A stretch of DNA of 64,000 bases from contig CP053680.1 of the NCBI GenBank assembly GCA_019623805.1, forward strand, positions 2,954,001 through 3,018,000, given 5' to 3'. The translations under genes and the position numbers were made by a program. Origin of the DNA: Gammaproteobacteria bacterium (ex Lamellibrachia satsuma) (GTDB taxonomy: Bacteria; Pseudomonadota; Gammaproteobacteria; Chromatiales; Chromatiaceae). Under the pieces are notes generated by a model. The model ran no database searches. It had not been told where the DNA came from and worked only from the letters and a program-made list of their open reading frames with translations. Of this stretch, positions 1 through 8,377 are shown one piece after another (within the stretch, counting starts at the first letter, position 1; each line of letters opens with the position of its first letter).

Positions 1-1
1 C

Positions 2-373
2 CGCTATGGCCAACAATTTCTGCTGCATATCCGTGAATATCCCCTGCCCGATATGCTGCGCAACAATCTCAGCGACACTGTCAACGAAACCCTCTATCTG
101 TTCAACAACGGGAAGGATGCGCAACGTATCGCTCAAGAGCGGGAACTCAAGCTCACTACGGTATATTCGCACTTCGCCGAGGCGCTGGAGGTCGGATTGC
201 TGGATATTACCGATGTGTTGCCCGTTGAGGCCGAAGAGTATACCGAGATCGTCAGGCTTATGGAGCATCTGGACGTCTGTGAAGAGGGGCGTTTGAAGCC
301 GCTCTATGAGGCGCTCGACGGGGCTTGGGATTACGGGATTTTGCGTTGTGTTCTGGCTGCAGAGTGCGGTTAA
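2..373 (+). CDS. recQ: RecQ-type ATP-dependent DNA helicase, C-terminal fragment
   Basis: The reading frame is already open at base 2, so only the last 123 residues are present; the helicase core lies outside the window. The first residues (RYGQQFLLHIREY) look like the last helix of an HRDC domain. The next 90 or so residues resemble the helicase helix-turn-helix (HTH_40) module found at the end of many RecQ proteins, with a recognisable IAQERELKLTTVYSHF helix-turn-helix. RecQ unwinds DNA 3'-5' during recombination repair. No terminator is visible after the stop. The family is inferred from the tail alone; another HRDC/HTH_40 helicase is possible. Confidence 0.72.
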   Translation, partial: RYGQQFLLHIREYPLPDMLRNNLSDTVNETLYLFNNGKDAQRIAQERELKLTTVYSHFAEALEVGLLDITDVLPVEAEEYTEIVRLMEHLDVCEEGRLKPLYEALDGAWDYGILRCVLAAECG

Positions 374-675
374 TTCGCAAACACTCAAAGCAGGAAATAG
401 ATTCCGAGTGATCTATGTCGCATTTTGGTAGCATGCATCCTATATATTTATAGGGATATTACTTTCGGGCTTTTGCCTCAGTCCCACTGGTTGGGGGGCT
501 TGGTTACACGTTGTAGTCCATCTCACGCGAAATATTTTCAGGAACGCGCTGTATCGCTGAAGGACAGATGCCAGGAGTGGTTTCCGTTCAGTGCTGAATT
601 GCGCGAGCGTTGCCTGCGCATCTCTCTATCGTCCTTTGAGCGGCGGCGTGAAAAACTGATTTTACGGACACAAGA
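374..675. other. Intergenic stretch with a weak AT-rich hairpin
   Basis: This 302-bp gap holds no convincing gene; the only long frame starts at a TTG without a ribosome site and has no recognisable domain. A small inverted repeat, CCTATA (439-444) with TATAGG (449-454), could form a weak hairpin but has no T-tract. The promoter for the downstream signalling genes presumably lies here, but no convincing -35/-10 pair was found. Confidence 0.4.
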
Positions 676-2712
676 TTGAAAACAGACAATAATAAAAAAA
701 TCCTGCTGGTTTTGAAGCGCCGAGCGTCGGTTTTGATGCTGCTGTTGGCGCTTTCGAGCGTGGTTCTGCTTTGGATGGACTGGCAAAAACAGGCAGGCCT
801 GGATGCACTGCAACTGCGTGGAGTGGAGTTTTCTCGGGCAGTCGCGCAGCTTGTTGAAGAACCCATGCGCGAAAAGCGCGACCTGGATCTACAGCGTTTT
901 TTAGGTTTGGCAAACCAAACTGAACCGCTCTATCTGGCCGTGTTGCATCCCGACCAGACTATTCTCAGCCACTGGACGGCGACCCGTTTGTCACTGACAG
1001 CGCCTCCTGCAGGCATTACGCCAGGAGAGTCGAGGGTTGTGGTTGACCGGTTTGCTGATCCCGTCACCGGTGAACCCTATATCCGTTTTCTTACGCCGAT
1101 CCCACCAGAACAGCGGATGGAAGGGAGCATGCCTCTTGGTTATGTTGACCTGATTCTCAGTGAGACGCCTGCCTTGGAACTTGCGCGTAACTCTGCGCTA
1201 TCACTGGCCATGATTTTGCTGATGGCGGCAGGTCTGACGGTGGCCGGCAGTGCGCTCTTGATCAGACTGCTTGACTGGAGGGTGCACCAACTACCCCCCG
1301 TGTCTTTAACCCGGCTGGGGCCAGCGGTATCCACTATTGGCGAGAAAAGCACTGGCATGGAAACGACTGTGTCAGAACCGCTTGATGCGGAAAAATTATT
1401 GGTATTGAAGAATAATTTTCAGGGTTTACGGGTAGGCCGTCTCACGCAACTGATCCATACTTATCTCTCCAGTGCCGAGGCGCTGCTGGAAAAGATGGAT
1501 CAGACTTTCGACAGGCGGGATGCGAGAGCGCTGTTTCAGCTTGCGCACAGCCTGAAATCGTCAAGTGCCAATCTGACTGCCCTCCGGCTTTCGGCCCTCT
1601 GCAGGAATCTGGAAAAAGAGGCCCGCGATGGCAAAGTTCTGGAGGGAGAAAAACAGTTGCGGGCGATTCGGGATGAGTTTTCCCGTGTCAGTCAGGCTTT
1701 GGAAGTGGTGCTTACTGAATTGCCGGAGGATGAACCCTGGCAGATCGACCGGGAGCAGGATAGTAAGCTGGCGAGCCCCTATTTGGTGGGTGCGGGCATC
1801 GCCAGCCAAGAGCTGGTTGATGGGGAGCGGCGGCCAAGGGTGATGGTGGTTGATGATGACTCGACCGAACGGGAGATGGCGAAATCCCTGCTGCAAGAGG
1901 GAGGCTTCGATGTGGTGCTTGCCGAGAACGGCCGCATAGCGCTCGACCGCTTCTTCACAGACAAACCGGCGGTCATGCTGCTCAATCTGGAAATGCCTGA
2001 GCTTGATGGTCTCCAGGTCTGTGAGAGGTTGCGCCTGCTTCCTGGCGGAGAGCATCTGCCGGTGATCATGGTGACCGGCCATGATGATCTGCCTGCGATT
2101 GAAAAGGCTTACGCGGTTGAAGCCACCGACTTTGTTACAAAGCCGGTGGTGTGGCCGGTGTTGGTGCAGCGTATCCGTTATCTTCTGCGGGCTGCCGCTG
2201 CTTTCGAACGGGTCAATGAGCTGGCTATCTCTGACGCACTGACGGGGTTGCCCAACCGCCGTCACACACTGGAACGAATGCAGCAGGGGTTGGCAGAGGC
2301 GCGCCGAAACAATCTCACCTTTTCATGCACTCTGGTGGATATCGACTATTTCAAGCGCATCAACGATACCCATGGCCATCTGGTGGGAGACATTGTCTTA
2401 CGTGAATTGGCCGGTGTGCTGCGTATGACCGCCCGGACATATGACGTCATCGGTCGCATCGGCGGAGAAGAGTTTTTGATGTTCAGCATCGGGTTGGATA
2501 TTGACGCGGCCAATCAGATGGCCGAACGACTGCGCCGCGCTGTGGCCGATCACTCTTTTGGGACTAGAAACTTCAATGAACAGGTGACTGTGAGTCTCGG
2601 TGTTACTGCCGCCAGCAGCGGAGATGAGAGTTATGAGCAATTGTTGAAGGCAGCTGACAAAGCATTGTATGCCGCCAAGGATAGAGGGCGAAACTGTGTG
2701 GAGAGCAGGTAA
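676..2712 (+). CDS. Membrane-anchored HPt - degenerate receiver - GGDEF diguanylate cyclase
   Basis: 678 residues. Two membrane segments (about 14-33 and 167-192) flank a 130-residue periplasmic sensor region I do not recognise. An HPt domain follows (His291 in AHSLKSSSANL), then a receiver domain (about 387-505) and a GGDEF domain (about 515-675) with GGEEF at 596-600 and an RxxD inhibitory site (RTYD) before it. It is therefore expected to make c-di-GMP. The receiver's phospho-acceptor position is Asn437 (LLNLEMPELDG) instead of Asp, so normal phosphorylation there is unlikely. The start is a TTG; the frame is closed at 649 and no ATG precedes it. The hybrid kinase just downstream carries a similar HPt, which suggests a shared phosphorelay (inference). 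Confidence 0.85.
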   Translation: MKTDNNKKILLVLKRRASVLMLLLALSSVVLLWMDWQKQAGLDALQLRGVEFSRAVAQLVEEPMREKRDLDLQRFLGLANQTEPLYLAVLHPDQTILSHWTATRLSLTAPPAGITPGESRVVVDRFADPVTGEPYIRFLTPIPPEQRMEGSMPLGYVDLILSETPALELARNSALSLAMILLMAAGLTVAGSALLIRLLDWRVHQLPPVSLTRLGPAVSTIGEKSTGMETTVSEPLDAEKLLVLKNNFQGLRVGRLTQLIHTYLSSAEALLEKMDQTFDRRDARALFQLAHSLKSSSANLTALRLSALCRNLEKEARDGKVLEGEKQLRAIRDEFSRVSQALEVVLTELPEDEPWQIDREQDSKLASPYLVGAGIASQELVDGERRPRVMVVDDDSTEREMAKSLLQEGGFDVVLAENGRIALDRFFTDKPAVMLLNLEMPELDGLQVCERLRLLPGGEHLPVIMVTGHDDLPAIEKAYAVEATDFVTKPVVWPVLVQRIRYLLRAAAAFERVNELAISDALTGLPNRRHTLERMQQGLAEARRNNLTFSCTLVDIDYFKRINDTHGHLVGDIVLRELAGVLRMTARTYDVIGRIGGEEFLMFSIGLDIDAANQMAERLRRAVADHSFGTRNFNEQVTVSLGVTAASSGDESYEQLLKAADKALYAAKDRGRNCVESR

Positions 2713-2781
2713 CTTTCTGTGTTGATTGTACAGACAGCTTTAAGAGAGTGTTTTTTCTTCCGACGCGGGTGACGGTTGAGG

Positions 2782-5430
2782 ATGGACGGAGAGAAAAAAC
2801 CGGGATCATCTCAGCCGCAGGATAGTGCGGAGCTGGATGCTTTGTTCAGACTGGAGCAGGCCCGGGTACTATACGGCAGTGCATTGCTGCCAAATCTGAT
2901 CGTTTCGTTTGTCAGCGTTTTACTGGCTTTATATTTTGCACCTCTTTTGCCCATGGAATCGGTCTTGGTCTGGCTTGTCCCAATGAATCTGTTGGTGATG
3001 GCGCGCCTGGTGACAGCCTGGGCCTATGGGAACTACCGGACGAAATTTGGGACGACAGATTTCTGGGTGAAGATCTACGTCCTTCTGACTGCGTTGGTGG
3101 GGCTGAGCTGGGGTCTGGTTGCCTGGGTGCTTTTGTCGATACTACAGAACAATCCCATTGGTGTGATGATGGTTGTGCTTGTTGTTGCAGGCATGATATC
3201 GGCGGGGGTTCATGTCCTGGCAATCAGTTCAGTGGCGGCGATCTTTTACATTTTACCGGCCCCTATCATTATCGCTCTGCAATTCTATTCCAGCAGTCCG
3301 GATGGGGTGTCGCATATCTTTTTCATGATGCTGGCTTATAGCCTGTTTATGACCATGGTCGTGAACAAGCAGAACAGAACCTTGCGTGATAATTTCCTGC
3401 TGCAATATGAGAATGAGGCACTGATCAATAGCCTCCAGCAGGCTAAAAGTACCGCTGAATTCGCCAATGCCGCCAAGTCGTCCTTTCTTGCCAAAATGAG
3501 CCATGAGATCCGTACGCCAATGAATGGTGTGTTGGGCATGGCGGAGCTGCTGATGGAGAGCAGTCTCAATGAACGTCAGCGCCACTTTGCCCAAACCATC
3601 AAGCGTTCAGGCGGCCGCTTGATTCATCTTATCGATGATGTGCTGGATTTCTCTAAAATTGAAGCCGGCAGGCTGGAGCTGGAGCTGCAAAGAGTCAATC
3701 TGCGGCACCTCATTGAGGACGCAGTAGAATTGCTGGCCGATCGGGCCTATAGAAAAGGCCTTGAGTTGACTGCAGTGTTACCGCCCAACATGCCCAATTA
3801 TTTCAGGTGTGATCCTGTACGCCTGGAGCAAGTACTGGTCAATCTGTTGGGAAATGCCATTAAGTTTACCCAAGTGGGTGAAGTGGTATTGGAGTTGGTG
3901 GTGATGCAACTGTCTGAGAACGAAGCTCGTCTCTCATTCAAGGTAACAGACACAGGTATTGGTATCGATGTCGGTAACCAACAGCGCATCTTCAAGGCCT
4001 TTACGCAGTCAGATGGTTCAATTACACGTGAATATGGCGGTACTGGTCTTGGACTGAATATCTCCAATCAGCTTCTTGGCCTAATGTGCGGGAAACTGAA
4101 GGTTGAGAGTGAATTGGGACGGGGAAGCTGCTTTCACTTCGACCTCCGGCTGCACATAGAGGAAGAAGAAGTTTATTCGGAACCTGCATTGGATGAAGAG
4201 CTACTGAATAGGCGACTTCTGATTGTTGATGATAATGCGACGGTGTGCAGGTATTTGATGAATCAGATCAGCGCATTGGGTCTGTCGGTTGATATCGCGA
4301 AAAATGGGAGTCAGGCTTTGTCCATGCTGAATGCCGCTGCCGACGTTGGAAATCCGTACGATATTGCTGTGCTCGACCGACAGATGCCTGGGGCCAGTGG
4401 CGCGGTGCTGGCCCGGATGATTAAAGAGAAGTCTGCGCTGGCGGCTACCCGAATCGTAATTTTGAGTCCACTGAATCAGCAACTGTCCGAGGTGCCGAAT
4501 GGACTTGTGCATTTCCAGCTGACCAAGCCGGTGCGCCTGGATCAGCTATTGCGTTGCTTGAATGTCGTCTTTGATAGAGAATCCGCGCCTGCAAGAAGAG
4601 AGGCAGAAATCTTTCCCCTACAGGCACGGGATGATAGATGGATCGGTGTAAAAATCCTGCTGGTAGAGGATAACCCGGTCAATCAGGAAGTGGCGTTGGG
4701 CATGCTTGAATTGCAGAAGTGCCATATTGTGGTTGCGGAGAATGGACTGGAGGCGCTGGATGCGATGAAACTGGATGTTTTTGATCTGGTGCTGATGGAT
4801 TGCCATATGCCAGAGATGGACGGCTTCAGAGCAACCGAGGAAATTCGCCTGTATGAATTACAACAGGACGAGGGAAGGCGCATTCCCATTATTGCGTTGA
4901 CAGCCGATCTGCAGAAGGATATTCGTCAGCAGTGTCTCCGGGCTGGTATGGATGACCTGCTTGGCAAGCCATTCTCCACAGATGAGTTACTGACTGTAAT
5001 GTCCCACTGGTTACAATTGGAAAAATCAGCTGGAATAGCAGGCCCTTCTTCAGTGGATGACGAAGCGGTCATTGATGTTCTTGTGTTGGATAAGATCAGA
5101 GCCTTACAGCAGCCGGGAAGGTCAGACATAATCAGCAGAGTGGTCAATCTCTTTCTGGATGTCACCCCCGGCTTAATAAGGAAACTGCATCAGGCAATTA
5201 TTTCCAATGATGGTGAAGGCGTCCGTGAGGTAGCCCACAGTATCAAGTCCAGTAGCGCTAATGTAGGCGCACTGCAACTCTCCAAAAAATGTAGAGAGAT
5301 GGAAGTGCTGGGTGAACAGGGCGACGTTGATGCCGTGAAAGAAATGATGGAAGAGATCAGTGATGAGTTTGTTGCGGTGCGGGCCGCATTGCTCGATGAG
5401 CTTGCCGGGGTCGAGCAGACGACGGTTTGA
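2782..5430 (+). CDS. BarA-like hybrid sensor histidine kinase (HK-REC-REC-HPt)
   Basis: 882 residues. The N-terminal 190 residues are hydrophobic with about five or six membrane segments and no large periplasmic loop. HisKA follows (His241 in [13 protein letters not shown]), then an HATPase with N and G boxes, a first receiver (Asp532, [11 protein letters not shown]), a second receiver (Asp673, [11 protein letters not shown]) and a C-terminal HPt (His819 in [11 protein letters not shown]). This is a full multistep phosphorelay in one polypeptide. The ATG at 2782 is preferred over an in-frame TTG two codons upstream because GGTGA lies 9 bases before it. It follows the GGDEF protein by 69 bp and may be co-transcribed. 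The signal is unknown. Its stop lies one base from the stop of the convergent gene. Confidence 0.88.
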   Translation: MDGEKKPGSSQPQDSAELDALFRLEQARVLYGSALLPNLIVSFVSVLLALYFAPLLPMESVLVWLVPMNLLVMARLVTAWAYGNYRTKFGTTDFWVKIYVLLTALVGLSWGLVAWVLLSILQNNPIGVMMVVLVVAGMISAGVHVLAISSVAAIFYILPAPIIIALQFYSSSPDGVSHIFFMMLAYSLFMTMVVNKQNRTLRDNFLLQYENEALINSLQQAKSTAEFANAAKSSFLAKMSHEIRTPMNGVLGMAELLMESSLNERQRHFAQTIKRSGGRLIHLIDDVLDFSKIEAGRLELELQRVNLRHLIEDAVELLADRAYRKGLELTAVLPPNMPNYFRCDPVRLEQVLVNLLGNAIKFTQVGEVVLELVVMQLSENEARLSFKVTDTGIGIDVGNQQRIFKAFTQSDGSITREYGGTGLGLNISNQLLGLMCGKLKVESELGRGSCFHFDLRLHIEEEEVYSEPALDEELLNRRLLIVDDNATVCRYLMNQISALGLSVDIAKNGSQALSMLNAAADVGNPYDIAVLDRQMPGASGAVLARMIKEKSALAATRIVILSPLNQQLSEVPNGLVHFQLTKPVRLDQLLRCLNVVFDRESAPARREAEIFPLQARDDRWIGVKILLVEDNPVNQEVALGMLELQKCHIVVAENGLEALDAMKLDVFDLVLMDCHMPEMDGFRATEEIRLYELQQDEGRRIPIIALTADLQKDIRQQCLRAGMDDLLGKPFSTDELLTVMSHWLQLEKSAGIAGPSSVDDEAVIDVLVLDKIRALQQPGRSDIISRVVNLFLDVTPGLIRKLHQAIISNDGEGVREVAHSIKSSSANVGALQLSKKCREMEVLGEQGDVDAVKEMMEEISDEFVAVRAALLDELAGVEQTTV

Positions 5431-5431
5431 G

Positions 5432-5770
5432 TCAGGTGGAAAAACGTCGTTTGAGATATCGTATAATATCTCCAGATTCATACATCCACTGCACTGAGCC
5501 GTCCTGATGCTCAATGCGCAGGCAGGGTGTCTGATAGAGGCCTCCCTCTCTGATGAGCGCCTGCTTCCACCGCTGATTGTTGGCTGCATCGCGATATTCG
5601 ATCTTGAGGTCCAGCTGCTTGATGACCCTGCGAACCTTTATACAATAAGAGCAGGTGGAGAACTGATAGAGTGCGAGCCGGCGGGTTTCCTTATCGACTT
5701 GCTGTTGCTCGTCCATACTTCTATGTATAGGAGCGGCGGTACCCAGAAGCTTTTTTATGATATCCAGCAT
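5432..5770 (-). CDS. Glutaredoxin-like thioredoxin-fold protein
   Basis: 112 residues with a glutaredoxin fold: a short N-terminal extension, then LYQFSTCSYCIKVRRVI with a CSYC redox pair, the cis-Pro segment QTPCLRIE and a final helix. It is likely a thiol oxidoreductase or a glutathione/Fe-S handling protein; CSYC is less usual than the CPYC of classical glutaredoxins. The ATG at 5770 is preferred over an in-frame TTG at 5797 that would overlap bolA. It sits 4 bp after bolA on the same strand, and BolA proteins are known partners of monothiol glutaredoxins, which fits a joint role in iron-sulfur or redox control (inference). Confidence 0.8.
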   Translation of the reverse strand: MLDIIKKLLGTAAPIHRSMDEQQQVDKETRRLALYQFSTCSYCIKVRRVIKQLDLKIEYRDAANNQRWKQALIREGGLYQTPCLRIEHQDGSVQWMYESGDIIRYLKRRFST

Positions 5771-5774
5771 TGCG

Positions 5775-6092
5775 TCATTTAACCTTGGAACCACCAAGGC
5801 ACTCTGGTGAATCCCGTACGCTGCCGTTACGTTCGAACCACTCTTCTGGTGTCATGGTGTGTAGTGCCAGAGCATGCACGCCTCCCTGCAACTCCTCGGC
5901 CAGGATCTTGTTGATCAAGCGGTGGCGGTTGAGCAGTTTTTCCCCTTCGAAGCGTTTGCTCGCGATGACGACCTTGAAGTGGGACTCTGATCCTTCAGGC
6001 ACATCATGCATATGGCTTTCGTTGTTCACTTCCAGAAAGGCCGGCGAAAGCGCTGCCTGAAGTTTCTGCTGAATGGATGTCTGTGTTGTCAT
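5775..6092 (-). CDS. bolA: BolA family protein
   Basis: 105 residues, the normal size for BolA. The class-II KH-like fold is recognisable: an N-terminal helix (IQQKLQAAL), the segment NNESHMHDVPEGSESHFKVV with the conserved histidines, and the helix-turn region ending in VHALALHTMTPEEW. BolA proteins bind glutaredoxin-coordinated [2Fe-2S] clusters and influence morphology and biofilm formation. It is directly followed by a glutaredoxin-like gene, a natural pairing. A 75-bp gap separates it from the GGDEF-EAL gene downstream. Confidence 0.9.
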   Translation of the reverse strand: MTTQTSIQQKLQAALSPAFLEVNNESHMHDVPEGSESHFKVVIASKRFEGEKLLNRHRLINKILAEELQGGVHALALHTMTPEEWFERNGSVRDSPECLGGSKVK

Positions 6093-6167
6093 AACCTCGT
6101 CCGATTGATTTGTTTGGGTACGAAATTATAGCGCTACTCTAAAAAATACGGACCAATACCCGGTACA

Positions 6168-8375
6168 TCAAATGGTTTCGGAGAACAACTGCCGAAAATC
6201 GGCTTCCGGGAGAGGATGGCTGTACAGATAGCCTTGGGCCATCAAACACCCGGCGTTGTGGAGAAAATGATGTTGCTCTTCGTTCTCTACGCCTTCTGCA
6301 ATGAGGTCCAGTCCCAGTCCCTTTGCCATGGCGATTACGGCCTCGATTATAGAGTGTTCGTCCCTTGGTGTTTTTATCGCATGAATGAAGGAGCGGTCGA
6401 TTTTGAGGGTGTGAAGTGGAAGAGACTGAAGATAGCCAAGTGATGAGTAACCTGTGCCGAAATCATCCACTGCAACACGGATACCATAGCGATGCAGGAT
6501 GCCGAGATTTTCAACGGCCTTTTCCATATTCTGTACGATTGAACTTTCGGTGATCTCCAATTCGAGGAGTTGTCTGGGAAGGTTGAACTCGCTGGTAATT
6601 CCTAGCACGGTAGCGGTGAAATTGTCTGATTCGAGTTGCTGAGCAGACAGATTGACTGACAGGCTTACGGGTTGAGTATGAAGCTTCATCCAGTTAAATG
6701 CATCTTTGCAGGCTTGTCTTAATACCCACTCGCCAACTTGGATGATCAGTCCACTCTCCTCGGCGATAGGGATGAATTCGGAGGGCGGTAAAAGCCCCAG
6801 ATCGGGGTGCTGCCATCTGACAAGGGCTTCTGCACCAACGATTTCCCTGCTTTCTAACTCTACTTTTGGTTGGTAATGGAGTCTCAGTTCATTGTTGAGG
6901 AGTGCCCGCCTCAGGCCGTTCTCAATATCCAGTCTCTTGTGAAACTGTTCCTTCATGTGGTCGGCAAAAAAAGCGAAACCGTTCTTACCGGAGTTTTTAA
7001 CCTGATACATTGCCATATCGGCATTTTTCACCAGCATCTCTTTGGAATCGCCATCATTAGGATAGACGGCGATGCCGATGCTGAAGGTAACGAACACTTC
7101 CTGCAGGCTGGGGTGGAATGGTTTCTCAAGTTCTTTCAGAATCTTGTTTGCAGTTGTGGTTATGTCATTTCTGTCGCTCACCTCAGGCAACAGGAGATTG
7201 AATTCATCCCCTCCGACCCTCGCCAGGGTATCAGCCTCGCGGAGGCAGCCTTTTAAGCGTGTGGCAATGGACTGTAGCAATTCATCCCCTGCAAGATGCC
7301 CCAGGGTGTCATTGATGATTTTGAAGCTGTCCATATCAAGGTAGAGAACAGCCAGCATTATTTTGTTTCGTTTTGCCTGGGCTAAAGCGATGTTGAGCCT
7401 GTCTCGGAACAGTGTTCGGTTTGGAAGGCTGGTCAACAGGTCATGGTAAAGCTGATATTTTATCAACTCCTCGGACTGTTTTCGTTCAGTGATATCACGT
7501 GCGACCCCATAAGTACCGACGAATTTTTTTTTGCTGTTTAGTCGGGTGGAGTAGATGCCCATTGAATTCAGTTCGATAGCGACAGAACGAACATCGACGT
7601 AACTGGGGGAATCGAAGTCTTTGCTTTTCAGTCTAAGTTCCGTATTGCGAGTTGTACGGTCGCCGGTGCGTCTTTCATTGAAGATGTATTTTGCCTTTTC
7701 AATGTCGTCTGGGGGTATCAAGCAGGTGTAAGGTTGTTTCAGAAGTTCCCCTGCGTCGAATCCAAGGTTTTTTTCAAATTGATTGTTTACGAAGGTAAAT
7801 TTTCCTTCCTGGTCCAGCATGTAAATCAGATCGGGGGAGTTGTTGACGAGAAAACGGTGAAGTGTTTCTGAACGTCTTAATTTCTCCTGAATACGGCTGT
7901 TCTCATTAGTCAGGTGTTGTCTCTCCAATGCATTGGATACCGATAGCAGCAGTTCGTCTGCCATGTAGGGTTTGCGGATGAAATCCTTTGCGCCTTTTCT
8001 CAGTGCACTGGCCACATGGTCGAAGCCGGATTCCCCGCTGATTACGATGATGCTGGTATTGTGGTTGTCGCTTTTTATGAATTCCATTACCTGGTGGCCA
8101 TCGATATCCGGCATATTCAGATCAAGGAGCGCCAAATCGAAAGTGTCTGCTTTCAACACATCAATCGCCTCACGCCCACCATTCGCAGTTATGATGGCGT
8201 AGCCGGAGAATTGCAGGATCGCTCTCAGACTTTCGCTGGCCCGGGGTTCGTCATCGACTATTAAAATACGGGCTGAATTTCTTTCTCTGTTGGGCTTGTC
8301 CTGCTCCTGTATCTGCGATGTCCGATGTGCGTTACCATCTTGCAGTTTTGATGTTGAATGCTTACTGATCGTCAT
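6168..8375 (-). CDS. Response regulator with PAS, GGDEF and EAL domains
   Basis: 735 residues and soluble. The order is receiver (about 33-150, acceptor Asp in LALLDLNMPDIDG), PAS (about 170-300), GGDEF (about 305-465) with an intact ARVGGDEF and the RxxD site (READ), and EAL (about 480-730) with EALVRW, ELEITES and DDFGTGYSS. Both catalytic halves look intact, so it may make or degrade c-di-GMP depending on state. The ATG lies 2 bp after the stop of the HDOD-kinase gene on the same strand, so the two are almost certainly co-transcribed and probably form a kinase-regulator pair. Confidence 0.9.
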   Translation of the reverse strand: MTISKHSTSKLQDGNAHRTSQIQEQDKPNRERNSARILIVDDEPRASESLRAILQFSGYAIITANGGREAIDVLKADTFDLALLDLNMPDIDGHQVMEFIKSDNHNTSIIVISGESGFDHVASALRKGAKDFIRKPYMADELLLSVSNALERQHLTNENSRIQEKLRRSETLHRFLVNNSPDLIYMLDQEGKFTFVNNQFEKNLGFDAGELLKQPYTCLIPPDDIEKAKYIFNERRTGDRTTRNTELRLKSKDFDSPSYVDVRSVAIELNSMGIYSTRLNSKKKFVGTYGVARDITERKQSEELIKYQLYHDLLTSLPNRTLFRDRLNIALAQAKRNKIMLAVLYLDMDSFKIINDTLGHLAGDELLQSIATRLKGCLREADTLARVGGDEFNLLLPEVSDRNDITTTANKILKELEKPFHPSLQEVFVTFSIGIAVYPNDGDSKEMLVKNADMAMYQVKNSGKNGFAFFADHMKEQFHKRLDIENGLRRALLNNELRLHYQPKVELESREIVGAEALVRWQHPDLGLLPPSEFIPIAEESGLIIQVGEWVLRQACKDAFNWMKLHTQPVSLSVNLSAQQLESDNFTATVLGITSEFNLPRQLLELEITESSIVQNMEKAVENLGILHRYGIRVAVDDFGTGYSSLGYLQSLPLHTLKIDRSFIHAIKTPRDEHSIIEAVIAMAKGLGLDLIAEGVENEEQHHFLHNAGCLMAQGYLYSHPLPEADFRQLFSETI

Positions 8376-8377
8376 CG

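Noticed and set aside
425..679. Possible 84-residue gene before the HPt-GGDEF gene.
   Set aside because: TTG start without ribosome site, overlaps the next start and shows no family features.
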